Shown: in pieces, positions 8,911 through 23,206 of the stretch
Layout: the number at the start of each line of letters is the position of its first letter
How positions within the stretch are numbered: position 1 is the first letter of the stretch
From: Ruania zhangjianzhongii
GTDB taxonomy: Bacteria > Actinomycetota > Actinomycetes > Actinomycetales > Beutenbergiaceae
Assembly (NCBI RefSeq): GCF_008000995.1
Contig: NZ_CP042828.1
Span: forward strand, 2,966,882 to 3,030,881
Length of the DNA stretch: 64,000 bases
Direction of reading: 5' to 3'
Made by a program: the position numbers and the translations under genes
The notes under the pieces: model-generated
Databases searched by the model: none
What the model was told of the DNA's origin: nothing
What the model saw: the letters and a program-made list of their open reading frames with translations, nothing else

Positions 8911-9627
8911 TTACCCGACCTGTACGGTGCCCACCAGCTGCGAGCAGGCGGACTCGATCTCACTCCGCACGCTCTCCTGGGTCCACTGGCAGCCGATGAA
9001 CAACAGCTCGCTCTGGGAGAACAGCCAGTAGCCGCGGAAGTCGTAGCTCTCGATGCTCATCGCCTGGGTCACCGCAGGCAGGCCACCCACCTCGATCAGC
9101 TCCGCTTCGTCAAGGGGATCGGCGCCGAGCAGTCCCTGATACTCACCGACCCGTTCCAGCATCGCCTCCAGCGGCACCCGGCCGCACTCCTCGGCGAGCT
9201 CGCCCCAGTCCAGTCCGGTGTAGCCGAGCACGCCGACCAGGTCGAGGGTGTCGTATCCGCCGGCCGAGGGCACGTAGGTGTGCAGGAAGGACAGCTCTTC
9301 GTAGTCGAGGTCGTCGTAGTAGCCGTCGGCCGAGTAGTAGCCGTCCGGGGTTCCCCAGGTGGCATCGGTCGCCACGCGGGCGTCGCTGAGCTCGACCTGC
9401 TCGCCGCCTTCGGCGTCCGCGTCGTCGCCGGGTTTGGCGTTCGGGTCACCGCACTCCAACAGCTGCGGTGGGATGGTGCGGTCCTCCGGCGGCACGGCAC
9501 CCGGCGTGCTCGGCGGCCCGTCCGAGGGGACATCGGGGGCATCGTCGGAGCCGATCAGCGAACAGCCGCTCAGCCCGACCAGCAGCGCTGCCGCCGCCCC
9601 CAGTGCCACTGCTCCCCTGCTCCGCAC
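8911..9627 (-). CDS. predicted lipoprotein, paralogue 2 of 3
   Basis: A 238-residue lipoprotein closely related to the gene downstream. The signal peptide is followed by lipobox LSGC (Cys about 22). After a Pro/acidic linker come the shared anchors [51 protein letters not shown] and CQWTQES, then AC near the C-terminus. An inserted Tyr/Asp-rich stretch (YYSADGYYDDLDYEE) is specific to this copy. The GTG start at 9627 has GGAGG 8 bases upstream. It is separated by 82 bases from paralogue 1 and by 120 bases from paralogue 3. I do not recognise a function. Confidence 0.8.
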   Translation of the reverse strand: MRSRGAVALGAAAALLVGLSGCSLIGSDDAPDVPSDGPPSTPGAVPPEDRTIPPQLLECGDPNAKPGDDADAEGGEQVELSDARVATDATWGTPDGYYSADGYYDDLDYEELSFLHTYVPSAGGYDTLDLVGVLGYTGLDWGELAEECGRVPLEAMLERVGEYQGLLGADPLDEAELIEVGGLPAVTQAMSIESYDFRGYWLFSQSELLFIGCQWTQESVRSEIESACSQLVGTVQVG

Positions 9628-9747
9628 GAGGTTCCTCCCGCTGATCCGTCTCGACCGCTCCGGCTCTCGGTGGCGGTGCTGGCAACCTACCCGCTGGGCG
9701 GGCGTCCGGGCGCCTTGCGGACCGGGGAGAAGTCCCCGTCGAACGGC

Positions 9748-10434
9748 TCAGCCGCCGGAGACCGAGGTGAGCAGTTCCTCGCATCCGGCGCCGATGACGT
9801 CCTGCTGACCGGTCCACTGGCAGGAGATCATCATCAGCTCACCGGACCCGATGAGGATGGTGGAGTCCACGATGAAGTCCCGTCCCTGGTATCGCTCGCG
9901 CTCGCTGACCGCGGGCACGCCGGCCACCTCGGTCCACTGCACTGCGGTGGCGGTGACACCCGCCTCCTCGTGCCACTGCGCCAGATACGCATCCACCTGC
10001 TTGCGGTCGACCTCACCGCAGTCGTCGGTCAGCTCGGCCGGCACCTGCGGGTAGTGCACCACGACCAACACCTCCACCCCGGTGCCAGGCTGCTGCGGCA
10101 CGAGGTAGGTGGCGGAGTAGTCCGGTTCCAGCGGCGCGATCTGGGTCAGGCCACCGGCATCCTCGAACCCGTCCGGGGTGGTCCAGGTCAGGTCCGCGAG
10201 CGCGGGAGCCGCCTCCTGGTCACCGCACTCTCGCAGTTGCGGCGGGACCGTCCCCGGTGGTGCAGCCGGTCCATCCGCAGCGCTGGGCGGCGGGCCGGAC
10301 CCGGAGGGATCGACCGGCTCCCCGCTGCCGCCAGGTCCGGTGCTGGTGCACCCGGCGCAGAGCAGCGCCACCGCCACGGCAACGGACCTACACAGCCGCA
10401 CCCCCGCCGTCGACCGCGGACCAGAAGAGGTCAC
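9748..10434 (-). CDS. predicted lipoprotein, paralogue 3 of 3 (most divergent)
   Basis: A 228-residue lipoprotein with lipobox CAGC (Cys about 29) and a Gly/Pro/Ser-rich linker. Its domain keeps the family anchors PPQLRECG, W..PDGF, DDCGEV, AGVPAVSER and CQWTGQQ and a late GC cysteine, but differs from paralogues 1 and 2 in between, so it is the oldest branch. Its GTG start overlaps the pyruvate kinase stop as GTGA, which suggests translational coupling to pyk. Function is unknown. Confidence 0.78.
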   Translation of the reverse strand: MTSSGPRSTAGVRLCRSVAVAVALLCAGCTSTGPGGSGEPVDPSGSGPPPSAADGPAAPPGTVPPQLRECGDQEAAPALADLTWTTPDGFEDAGGLTQIAPLEPDYSATYLVPQQPGTGVEVLVVVHYPQVPAELTDDCGEVDRKQVDAYLAQWHEEAGVTATAVQWTEVAGVPAVSERERYQGRDFIVDSTILIGSGELMMISCQWTGQQDVIGAGCEELLTSVSGG

Positions 10435-11861
10435 CGGTCCGGGTAGCCCAGCTCCTCACCGACCGTGTGCACCCGGATCGAGTTGGTGGAGCCGGACACG
10501 CCGGGCGGCATCCCGGCGACCACGACGACCGTGTCACCTTCGGAGCCGTGGCCGGAGCCCTTCAGCACCACGTCCACCTGGTTGATCATGTCGTCGGTGT
10601 GCTGCACCTGCGGCACGGTGAAGGTCTGGATGCCCCAGCTGAGCGCGAGCTGGTTGCGGACCCCCGGCACCGGGGTGAAGGCGAGCAGCGGGATTGCCGA
10701 CCGCAGCCGGGACATCCGCCGGGCGGAGTCTCCGGACTGGGTGAAGCAGGTCAGGTACTTCACGCCGAGGGTCTCCCCGATCTGGGCGGCTGCCTTGGTA
10801 ATCACCCCACCGCGGGTGTGCGGGGTGGCGCGCAGCTTGGCGATCCGCTCCAGGCCGTGCTCCTCGGTGTTCTCGATGATCCGGGCCATCGTGCGCACGC
10901 ACTCGATCGGGTACTCACCCACGCTGGTCTCACCGGAGAGCATCACCGCGTCAGCACCGTCCAGCACGGCGTTCGCGCAGTCCGAGGCTTCCGCACGGGT
11001 GGGCCGCGGTGCGCTGATCATCGATTCCAGCACCTGGGTGGCCACGATCACCGGTTTGGCGTTGCGCAGACACATCTCGGTGGCGCGCTTCTGCACCATC
11101 GGCACCTGCTCCAGCGGGAGCTCCACGCCCAGGTCGCCGCGAGCGACCATGATGCCGTCGAAGGCGTCGACGATCTCGGCGAGGTTCTCCACCGCCTGCG
11201 GCTTCTCGATCTTCGCGATCACCGGGACCGTGATGCCCTCCTCGGCCATGATCGCGGCGACGTCGTCGTAGTCGGCCGCCGAACGGACGAAGGAGAGCGC
11301 GATGAAATCGGCACCCTGGTGCAGTCCCCAGCGCAGGTCCTCGGTGTCCTTGCCGGACAGGGCCGGGACGTTCACCGCCACCCCCGGCAGGTTCAGCCCC
11401 TTGTTGTTCGAGACCGGTCCGGGCACCTCCACCCGGGTAGTCACCCGCGGGCCGGTCACGTCGACGACCCGTACCGCCACCCGGCCGTCGTCGATGAGGA
11501 TGGCATCACCGGGCTTCACGTCCCCCGGCAGCCCCTTGAACGTGGTCGACACCAGCTCCTTCGTGCCGGGGACGTCTTCCGTGGTGATCGTGAACGTGTC
11601 CCCTTCGGCCAGCTCGTGCTTGCCCTCGACGAACCGGCCGAGCCGGATCTTCGGGCCCTGCAGGTCGACCAGGATCGCGACCGCACGCCCGGAGGCCTCA
11701 GCAGCCTCCCGGACCCTTGTGATCACCCTGGCATGGTCGTCGGCATTGCCGTGGCTGCGGTTGATCCGCGCTACGTCCATCCCGGCGTCGACCAACGCCT
11801 GGACCATTTCAGGGGACTCGGTGGCGGGCCCCAACGTGCACACAATCTTGGCTCTACGCAT
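10431..11861 (-). CDS. pyk: pyruvate kinase
   Basis: Pyruvate kinase (476 residues) makes pyruvate and ATP from phosphoenolpyruvate. The start MRRAKIVCTLGPA and the substrate-loop Arg in DVARINRSHG are visible, as is the catalytic segment VIAKIEKPQAVENLAE with GIMVARGDLGVELP. The K+/Mg2+ region ends in MLSGETSVGEYP. Actinobacterial enzymes often have NRSHG where E. coli has NFSHG. The ATG at 11861 is chosen over an upstream extension because it matches the family N-terminus. It lies 44 bases after gltD, and its stop overlaps the start of a lipoprotein gene. Confidence 0.97.
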   Translation of the reverse strand: MRRAKIVCTLGPATESPEMVQALVDAGMDVARINRSHGNADDHARVITRVREAAEASGRAVAILVDLQGPKIRLGRFVEGKHELAEGDTFTITTEDVPGTKELVSTTFKGLPGDVKPGDAILIDDGRVAVRVVDVTGPRVTTRVEVPGPVSNNKGLNLPGVAVNVPALSGKDTEDLRWGLHQGADFIALSFVRSAADYDDVAAIMAEEGITVPVIAKIEKPQAVENLAEIVDAFDGIMVARGDLGVELPLEQVPMVQKRATEMCLRNAKPVIVATQVLESMISAPRPTRAEASDCANAVLDGADAVMLSGETSVGEYPIECVRTMARIIENTEEHGLERIAKLRATPHTRGGVITKAAAQIGETLGVKYLTCFTQSGDSARRMSRLRSAIPLLAFTPVPGVRNQLALSWGIQTFTVPQVQHTDDMINQVDVVLKGSGHGSEGDTVVVVAGMPPGVSGSTNSIRVHTVGEELGYPDR

Positions 11862-11905
11862 ACCCCGAACCCTATGCCCTCGGGGCGGGCGCTCGTACCG
11901 CCCGG

Positions 11906-13364
11906 TCATACCGTGAGCGAGGCCGTGTCGGAGGCGATCGGCGCCGGCAGGTCGCTGCTGCCGCGCAAGTAGGTATCCACTGCTGCGGCCGCTGACCGAC
12001 CCTCGGCGATCGCCCAGACGATCAGCGATTGTCCGCGCCCAGCGTCACCAGCGACGAACACCCGCTCCTGGGTGGTACCGAAGCTCTCGGTGCGCATGAT
12101 CCGGCCGCGTTCGTCCACCTGCAGACCGAGCTGGTCCACCAGTCCCTCGGCGGGCACGCCGGTGAAACCCATCGCAAGCAGCACCAGCTGGGCCGGGATC
12201 AGCTGCTCGGTGCCCGGCACCTGCTCAAGCCTGCCGTCGGTGAAGGTCACCTCCACCACCCGCAGGTGGCTGACGTTTCCCCGGTCGTCGCCGACGAACT
12301 CCACAGTGGAGGTGGCGTAGACCCGCTCGCCGCCCTCTTCGTGCGCGGAGGAGACCCGGTAGAGCATCGGGTAGGTCGGCCACGGCTGACCGGGAGGACG
12401 TTCCTCGGTGGGCCGGGGCATGATCTCCAGCTGGATCACATTCTTTGCGCCCTGGCGTAGTGCGGTGCCGAGGCAGTCCGCCCCGGTGTCGCCGCCGCCG
12501 ATGATCACCACGTCCTTGCCCGCAGCGGTGACCTGCCCCGGGACGTACTCGCCGTGGCAGGCCCGGTTGGACTGCGGCAAGTAGTCCATCGCCTGGTGGA
12601 TCCCGGCCAGCTCCCGACCGGGCACCGGCAGCTCTCGGCGCACCGTGGCACCCACAGCCAGCACCACGGCGTCGTAGCGCTCCAGCAGGTCGTTGCCGGT
12701 CAAGGCATCGGAGCCCACAGCCACTCCGGGGCGGAACCGGGTGCCCTCGGCCTCCATCTGCTCCAGCCGCCGGTCCAGGTGCTGCTTCTCCATCTTGAAC
12801 TCCGGGATGCCGTAGCGCAGCAGCCCGCCGACCTTGTCGTCCCGCTCGTAGACGGCCACGGTGTGCCCGGTCCGGGTGAGCTGCTGGGCAGCGGCCAGCC
12901 CAGCCGGTCCGGAACCGATCACGGCGACCGTGTGCCCGGTCAACCGGTCCGGAATCTGCGGGGCGACCAGACCACGGGCGAAGGCTTCGTCGATGATCGA
13001 CTGTTCGATGTTCTTGATCGTCACCGCGGGCTGGTTGATGCCGAGCACGCAGGCGGTCTCGCACGGTGCGGGGCACAGCCGGCCGGTGAAGTCCGGGAAA
13101 TTGTTCGTCGCGTGCAATCGGTCGATGGCCTCCTGCCAGCGGCCGGTGCGGGTGAGGTCGTTCCACTCCGGGATCAGGTTGCCCAGCGGGCAGCCGTTGT
13201 GGCAGAACGGGATCCCGCAGTCCATGCACCGTCCGGCCTGGCGAGTCAGGGCGGCGGCGTCCTCCTCCCGGCGGGCATACACCTCTTTCCAGTCCAGCAG
13301 CCGGACCGGGACCGGCCGGCGGGCGGGCAGTTCACGGTCGCGTACGTTCAAGAATCCACGTGGG

Positions 13365-13372
<8 letters not shown>
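11906..13372 (-). CDS. gltD: glutamate synthase [NADPH] small subunit
   Basis: The small (beta) subunit of glutamate synthase, 488 residues, passes electrons from NADPH to GltB. The N-terminal iron-sulfur domain has the cysteine set [14 protein letters not shown] and a later CPAPCETAC. Two dinucleotide-binding folds follow: [17 protein letters not shown] for FAD and [13 protein letters not shown] for NADPH. The C-terminal FAD contact [18 protein letters not shown] is typical. Its ATG lies inside the end of gltB (8-base overlap), so the two subunits are translated together. Confidence 0.98.
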
Positions 13373-17948
<4,576 letters not shown>

Positions 17949-18256
17949 CCGATCATCCTCACGGCCGCGGATCTGACATCCTCCGGCAAATTTTCATTGA
18001 CTCATTTGGGACATCGTCGACCCACTGGCGACACCATTTTACCTACCCATGGGGTCCCATGTGCCTAGAGCCATGTAAATTTTATGTTACGTGGAAGTGC
18101 GCAGCGTCCGGTGGTGGGGCCGGACTGGCACGGGTGGGCGCGCTGCGGAGCGCTGGCTCCATCGTGAGTGGCCAGAATCCGTTGCTCAGATCGCGCGCCG
18201 ACAACGGAAATTGGCCAGTCAGCGGGCCGCTCTCCCATCACCTGCGGTCGGCTGGC
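17949..18256. other. intergenic region upstream of gltB
   Basis: This 308-base stretch between the lgt stop and the gltB start holds no gene. Its gltB-proximal half is unusually AT-rich for this genome, with TAAAAT near 18037-18042 on the minus strand as a possible -10 box and a GTAA-N8-TTAC palindrome further up. The half next to lgt is ordinary GC-rich sequence. Confidence 0.6.
18075..18090. promoter_or_regulatory. AT-rich GTAA-N8-TTAC dyad, possible operator
   Basis: GTAAATTTTATGTTAC lies 127 bases upstream of gltB. The outer four bases are perfectly inverted. On the minus strand it reads GTAAC-N6-TTTAC, which keeps the first half (GTnAC) of the actinobacterial GlnR box but not its GAAAC half. 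A nitrogen regulator is a reasonable guess because gltBD is a usual nitrogen target. This is not established. Confidence 0.3.
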
Positions 18257-19381
18257 CTACCGTCCGGTGGTGGTGTCTGCTTCGTCTGCGCCACTCTCGG
18301 GCTCGCCGGAATCGTCGGCCACGTCCTTGGCGTTGCCGGACGCGACAACCTTCTCCCCGGAGTCGGCTGTGTTCCCAGCGTCCTTGTCCGCGTCCTTGTC
18401 CGCGTCCTTGTCCGCGTCCTCGTCCGAGTCCTCGGCGCCCTCGTCCTCAGTGTCCGCCGGACTGTCGGCGCTCGCGCCGCTCTCGCCGTCGAAGTCGGAA
18501 TCCTCGTCCTCCGGCTCGCGGCCCGGCAGCCACGCCGAGGCCTCCCGCTCCGGGTACCGCTTGGACAGCACGATGAAGATCGCCAGGGACACCACGCAGA
18601 CCAGGATCGAGGTCCACACGTTCAACCGGAGACCGAGCACCTGCTCCGCCTCATCGATCCGGAGCATCTCGATCCAGCCACGGCCGACGGTGTAGCAGAA
18701 CACGTACAGCCAGAACACCCGACCGTGACCGAGACGGAACTTGCGGTCGATCAGAATGATCAGGACCGCCATCACCACGTTCCACACCAGCTCGTACAGG
18801 AACGTGGGGTGGAACAAGGTGCCGTCCGGGTAGTCCATCCCCTGGGCGGCGAGCACCCCGGGATCGATCTGCAGCCCCCACGGCAGCGTGGTGGGTGAGC
18901 CGAACAGCTCCTGGTTGAAGTAGTTACCCAGCCGCCCGATCGCCTGGGCGATCAGCACCCCTGGGGCCATCGCATCAGCGACGGTGGACAGCCGCAGCCC
19001 GCGCCGGCGCATGTAGATCCATACCCCGAGGGCACCGGCCGGGATCGCACCCCAGATCCCCAGCCCGCCGTTCCAGATCGCGAACGCGTTCCAGGGATTG
19101 CCGTCCGGGCCGAAGTAGGCGTCCGGGGAGGAGAAGACGTGGTAGATCCGCGCACCGATGATGCCCAGCGGCACCGCCCAGAAGATCGCATCCAGGATCG
19201 CGCCCTCGGGGCCGCCGCGGGCGCGGTAGCGGCGCACGGAGATGATCGCGGCCACCACGATCCCGGCAAGGATCGCGAACGCGTAGGCACGCAGCGGGAT
19301 CGGTCCGAGGTGCCACACGCCCTGAGCGGGACTGGGGATACCGTCCGCGATCAGCGGCAGCATCGCCGGGTCCGCGATCAC
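18257..19381 (-). CDS. lgt: prolipoprotein diacylglyceryl transferase
   Basis: Lgt (374 residues) attaches diacylglycerol to the lipobox cysteine of prolipoproteins in the cytoplasmic membrane. The membrane core has the family motifs LRAYAFAILAGIVVAAI, GARIYHVFSS and the signature AIGRLGNYFNQELFG with LPWGLQID. About 85 residues of strongly acidic, Ala/Asp/Ser-rich tail follow the last membrane segment, including a DADK repeat; such tails are variable in actinobacterial Lgt. The GTG start overlaps the trpA stop as GTGA, so it is probably coupled to the trp genes. The lipoproteins in this window are likely substrates. Confidence 0.96.
   Translation of the reverse strand: MIADPAMLPLIADGIPSPAQGVWHLGPIPLRAYAFAILAGIVVAAIISVRRYRARGGPEGAILDAIFWAVPLGIIGARIYHVFSSPDAYFGPDGNPWNAFAIWNGGLGIWGAIPAGALGVWIYMRRRGLRLSTVADAMAPGVLIAQAIGRLGNYFNQELFGSPTTLPWGLQIDPGVLAAQGMDYPDGTLFHPTFLYELVWNVVMAVLIILIDRKFRLGHGRVFWLYVFCYTVGRGWIEMLRIDEAEQVLGLRLNVWTSILVCVVSLAIFIVLSKRYPEREASAWLPGREPEDEDSDFDGESGASADSPADTEDEGAEDSDEDADKDADKDADKDAGNTADSGEKVVASGNAKDVADDSGEPESGADEADTTTGR
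18380..18427 (-). repeat. 12-base tandem repeat encoding DADK in the Lgt tail
   Basis: Three identical copies of gtccttgtccgc and a fourth copy with two changes encode a Asp-Ala-Asp-Lys ladder in the cytoplasmic tail of Lgt. Copy number is likely to vary between strains. Confidence 0.9.
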
Positions 19382-20229
19382 GCGCGCCTCTCCTCGGCCG
19401 GGTGTGGCGCCGCAGCACGCACACCGGCAGCCAGCTCGGCCACCTTCTCCCGTAGCGCGGCCAGCCCCGCCTCGCGATCCGCACCCGCATCGATCAAGGT
19501 GCGCACCAGCGCGGAACCGACGATCACGCCGTCGGCATAGCCGGCCACCTGCGCAGCCTGCTCCCCGGTGGAGACCCCCAACCCCACGCACACCCGCTCG
19601 CCGCCGGCAGCGCGGGTGGCCGCGACCAGGCCCTCCGCCTTGGCACCCACAGTCGCCCGGGTCCCGGTCACCCCCATCGTGGAGGCGGCGTAGACGAAGC
19701 CACGGCAGGCGGCGGCGGTCAGATGGAGGCGCTCGGTGGTGGAGCTCGGTGCGACCAGGAAGACCTTGTCCAGGTCGTGGGCGTCGGCAGCCGCGATCCA
19801 CTCCCCCGCCTCGTCCGGGATCAGGTCCGGGGTGATCAGCCCGGCACCGCCGGCGGCAGCCAGGTCTGCGGCGAACCGGGCCACGCCGTAGCGCAGCACC
19901 GGGTTGTAGTAGGTCATCACCAGCGTGGGTGCGCCGGTGGCCGCGACTTCGCGCACCGCACGCAGCACATCCGTGATCCGGGTGCCGCCGTCGAGGGCCG
20001 CCTGCGCTGCTTCCTGGATCACCACCCCGTCCATCCCGGGATCGGAGTACGGCAGCCCCAGCTCCACGATGTCCGCACCGGCTGCCACCGCAGCCTGCGC
20101 GGCGGCGATCGAGCCATCCACGTCCGGGTAGCCGACCGGCAGGTAGACGACCAGTGCGGCGCGCCCCTGGGCGCGGGCGGCGTCGAGCGCGGCGGCGGTG
20201 CCGCGAGTGATCTCCGTGCGCGCGGTCAT
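19378..20229 (-). CDS. trpA: tryptophan synthase alpha chain
   Basis: TrpA (283 residues) cleaves indole-3-glycerol phosphate to indole and glyceraldehyde 3-phosphate. The barrel motifs are [20 protein letters not shown], holding the catalytic Glu and Asp, then [24 protein letters not shown] and the phosphate-binding [10 protein letters not shown]. The ATG at 20229 overlaps the trpB stop (ATGA) and the stop overlaps the lgt start (GTGA). Confidence 0.97.
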   Translation of the reverse strand: MTARTEITRGTAAALDAARAQGRAALVVYLPVGYPDVDGSIAAAQAAVAAGADIVELGLPYSDPGMDGVVIQEAAQAALDGGTRITDVLRAVREVAATGAPTLVMTYYNPVLRYGVARFAADLAAAGGAGLITPDLIPDEAGEWIAAADAHDLDKVFLVAPSSTTERLHLTAAACRGFVYAASTMGVTGTRATVGAKAEGLVAATRAAGGERVCVGLGVSTGEQAAQVAGYADGVIVGSALVRTLIDAGADREAGLAALREKVAELAAGVRAAAPHPAEERRA

Positions 20230-21488
20230 TCTCCAGCCCTCTCGTCCTCGTCCACGAGCGAGAACCACTCGGCCGCGGTGGACACGTCCTTGTCGCCACG
20301 GCCGGACAGGTTGACCAGCAGCACCGTCTGCGCCGGGTCGGCCCCTCCGGCAACGAGTTCCTCGCCCAGACGGAGCGCCCCGGCCAGGGCGTGCGCCGAC
20401 TCGATCGCGGGGATGATCCCTTCGGTACGGCAGAGCAGCTCGAACGCAGACATCGCCTCCGCGTCGGTGACCGGCACGTACTCGGCCCGCCCGATCGAGG
20501 CTAGCCAGGAGTGTTCGGGTCCGACCCCGGGGTAGTCCAGACCGGCCGAGATGGAGTGCGACTCCACCGTCTGGCCATCCTCGTCCTGGAGCACCATGGT
20601 CTTCGCACCGTGCAGCACCCCGGGGTCACCGGCGGTGATGGTCGCCGCGTGCCGGCCGGTGGCCACGCCGTCGCCCGCTGCCTCGCAGCCGATCAGCCGC
20701 ACCTCGGCGTCGTCGAGGAAGGCGTGGAACAGGCCGATGGCGTTCGACCCGCCGCCCACACAGGCGACCGCGGCATCGGGCAGCCGACCGATACGCTCCA
20801 GGAGCTGGCCGCGGGCCTCCTCGCCGATGATCTTCTGCAGGTCGCGCACCATCGCCGGGAACGGATGCGGACCGGCGACGGTACCGAAGATGTAGTTGGT
20901 GGTCTCCACGTTGGCCACCCAGTCCCGGAAGGCCTCGTTGATGGCGTCCTTCAGGGTGCGCGACCCGGTGCTGACCGGCACCACCTCGGCGCCGAGGAGC
21001 CGCATCCGGGCCACGTTCAGGGCCTGCCGGCGGGTGTCCTCCTCGCCCATGTAGATCGTGCAGTCCAGCCCGAACAGTGCCGCAGCGGTCGCGGTGGCCA
21101 CCCCGTGCTGGCCGGCACCGGTCTCGGCGATCACTCGGGTCTTGCCCACGAGCTGGGTGAGCAGCGCCTGACCGAGCACATTGTTGATCTTGTGCGATCC
21201 GGTGTGGTTCAGGTCCTCGCGCTTGAGGAAGATCCGGACACCGCCGGCGTGCGCAGCGAACTGCGGTACCTCGGTGATCGGGCTCGGCCGGCCGGTGTAG
21301 TCGCGGTGCAGCGCGGCGAGTCGGCTGGTGAACTCCGGGTCGCCCTTCGCTTTCTCCCAGGCGGCGGACAGGTCGTCCAACGCTGCGATCAGGGCTTCCG
21401 GCACGAATCGGCCGCCGAAGTCTCCGAAGTACGGGCCAGCGACCTCTCGCAGGGTGCGTGCGGCCTCCGAGCCCGCCTCCATACTCAT
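20226..21488 (-). CDS. trpB: tryptophan synthase beta chain
   Basis: TrpB (420 residues) joins indole and serine using PLP. The PLP lysine is Lys100 in [13 protein letters not shown]. The serine/PLP phosphate loops read [20 protein letters not shown] and [15 protein letters not shown]. The ATG at 21488 has GAGGAG 5 bases upstream; an earlier in-frame start has none. Its end overlaps trpA by four bases. A 94-base spacer separates it from trpC; no trpF is present, as usual in actinobacteria, where PriA performs that step. Confidence 0.98.
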   Translation of the reverse strand: MSMEAGSEAARTLREVAGPYFGDFGGRFVPEALIAALDDLSAAWEKAKGDPEFTSRLAALHRDYTGRPSPITEVPQFAAHAGGVRIFLKREDLNHTGSHKINNVLGQALLTQLVGKTRVIAETGAGQHGVATATAAALFGLDCTIYMGEEDTRRQALNVARMRLLGAEVVPVSTGSRTLKDAINEAFRDWVANVETTNYIFGTVAGPHPFPAMVRDLQKIIGEEARGQLLERIGRLPDAAVACVGGGSNAIGLFHAFLDDAEVRLIGCEAAGDGVATGRHAATITAGDPGVLHGAKTMVLQDEDGQTVESHSISAGLDYPGVGPEHSWLASIGRAEYVPVTDAEAMSAFELLCRTEGIIPAIESAHALAGALRLGEELVAGGADPAQTVLLVNLSGRGDKDVSTAAEWFSLVDEDERAGE

Positions 21489-21582
21489 CGGCACTCCTCG
21501 TTCGCTGCCCGCTGTGGCTCCTCGCTCCGGCACCCTGGACCCGCAGCGGCTACCCGGCTGCCTCCGCGGGGGCTCCTGGCGC

Positions 21583-22398
21583 TCATCGGGCCCGCACCGC
21601 GCGCAGTGCCGGGTGCGCGCCCGCCGCCACCAGGTCGGCCACGGCAGTGCGGGGTTCGCCCTGGGTCACCAGCGCCTCCCCGACCAGCACGGCGTCGGCG
21701 CCGGCACGGGCGTACTCGAGCACATCGTGCGGGCCGCGCACCCCGGACTCGGCCACTCGGGTGATCCCGGCGGGCACTCGCGGGGCGAGATCGGCGAACA
21801 CGCCGCGGTGCACCTGCAGCGTGTGCAGGTCCCGGGCGTTGATGCCGAGCAGGCGGGCACCGGCGTCCACTCCGCGGGAGACCTCCTCCGCGGTGTGCGC
21901 CTCGACCAGAGCGGTCATCCCGAGGGAGTGCACGCGTTCCACCAGTGAGGTGAGCACCGTCTGCTCCAGTGCGGCCACGATCAGCAGCACGATGTCGGCG
22001 CCGTAGGCACGGGCCTCCCACACCTGGTAGGGGCTGACCACGAAGTCCTTGCGCAGCACCGGGATATCCACCCGGGCGCGCACGTCCGCCAGATCACCCA
22101 GGGAGCCACCGAAGCGCCGTGCCTCGGTGAGCACACTGATCGCACTGGCTCCACCGGCCTCATAGTCGGCCGCGAGCCCGGCCGGGTCGGCGATCTCGGC
22201 GAGCGCCCCCTTGGACGGACTGGAGCGCTTCACCTCCGCGATCACCGTGACCGCGTCGTCCTGACGGAGCACATCGATGGCGTTCTTGGCCGACGGCACC
22301 GCCTCGGCGCGGCGCTTCAGTTCCGCCAGGGGCACTGACGCTTCCCGCGTGGCCAGGTCTTCCCGGACCCCGCGGACGATGTCTTCCAGTACGGTCAC
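21583..22398 (-). CDS. trpC: indole-3-glycerol phosphate synthase
   Basis: TrpC (271 residues) closes the indole ring. Motifs include [15 protein letters not shown] with the catalytic Lys, [34 protein letters not shown] and [12 protein letters not shown]. The GTG at 22398 ([15 protein letters not shown]) matches the family N-terminus; further upstream residues do not. It is followed by trpB and trpA and preceded by a DUF4190 membrane protein gene. Confidence 0.97.
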   Translation of the reverse strand: MTVLEDIVRGVREDLATREASVPLAELKRRAEAVPSAKNAIDVLRQDDAVTVIAEVKRSSPSKGALAEIADPAGLAADYEAGGASAISVLTEARRFGGSLGDLADVRARVDIPVLRKDFVVSPYQVWEARAYGADIVLLIVAALEQTVLTSLVERVHSLGMTALVEAHTAEEVSRGVDAGARLLGINARDLHTLQVHRGVFADLAPRVPAGITRVAESGVRGPHDVLEYARAGADAVLVGEALVTQGEPRTAVADLVAAGAHPALRAVRAR

Positions 22399-22498
22399 GA
22401 TCCGCCTCTCCGCTTCGCTCGGCCTCCATCGTAGGCCGTTCGAGGCAGTGACCGAGCACACGGCCCCCTGGTGAGCAGCACGCAGGTCTGCGCAGGCG

Positions 22499-23137
22499 TC
22501 AGAACTGGCTGAGGCTGCCCGGCACGAGGAGTATCGCGAGGACGGTGATCAGCAGGCTGGAGGCACCGATAATGATGCCGGCCAGCGCCATCCCGCCGTT
22601 GTTCGCCCGCCCCTCACTGACCGCCTTGCGACCCATCACACCGGTGATGATCGCCGCGATCGAGATGCCCTGGGAGAGCACCGGAACGAAGCAGAGCACG
22701 ATCGCCGCGATGCCCAGGCCGAGCGACCAGCCACCGGCACCATTCTGGTAGCCCATCAGTGGCGGATATCCGCCGTAACCACCGGTCCCGTACCCGCCGG
22801 GGGGACCGTAGGCGCCGGGGGGTTGGTAGCTCTGCTGCCCGCCGCCGTAAGGGTCGGCGTACTGCCCGCCCGACGACGGAGCCACCTGGGCAGGGCCGGT
22901 GTAGGGGCCCTGGTCGGTTCCGCCATACGGGGACGGGGCAGCGCCGCCGTAGGGGCCAGGGCTACCGAAAGGAGTGGTCGGTCCAGCCTCACCGTACGGA
23001 TTGGCCGGCCCCGGCTCACCGTACGGATGGGTCGATGGCTCACCGTAGGGGTTGGTCGCCCCCGAGTCACCGTAGGGATTGTTCGGTCCGGAGGAACCAC
23101 CGTACGGGTCGGAGAACGGGCCGCCGGTGTTACTCAT
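22499..23137 (-). CDS. DUF4190-type membrane protein with Pro/Gly/Tyr-rich N-terminus
   Basis: A 212-residue membrane protein. The first 125 residues are low complexity, with repeated PYG and NPYGE/NPYGDSG motifs. The C-terminal 80 residues hold two membrane helices typical of DUF4190 ([17 protein letters not shown] and [20 protein letters not shown]), with GRKAVSEG between. The ATG at 23137 has GGAG 8 bases before it. It sits inside the trp block; such small membrane proteins are frequent there in actinobacteria, but the role is unknown. Confidence 0.85.
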   Translation of the reverse strand: MSNTGGPFSDPYGGSSGPNNPYGDSGATNPYGEPSTHPYGEPGPANPYGEAGPTTPFGSPGPYGGAAPSPYGGTDQGPYTGPAQVAPSSGGQYADPYGGGQQSYQPPGAYGPPGGYGTGGYGGYPPLMGYQNGAGGWSLGLGIAAIVLCFVPVLSQGISIAAIITGVMGRKAVSEGRANNGGMALAGIIIGASSLLITVLAILLVPGSLSQF

Positions 23138-23206
23138 GCAGACCACTCCGGCCGCGGCGGCGCCAGCTGTCCCTCGTGCGCATCTCGTCTGCCCCCTCGT
23201 GGTCTC

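Noticed and set aside
19382-20353. Extension of Lgt into the trpA region
   Set aside because: The open frame upstream of the GTG at 19381 is out-of-frame trpA; the first Lgt helix follows that GTG.
21489-21582. A small gene or attenuator between trpC and trpB
   Set aside because: No reading frame with Trp codons and no hairpin pair was seen; only a ribosome site for trpB.
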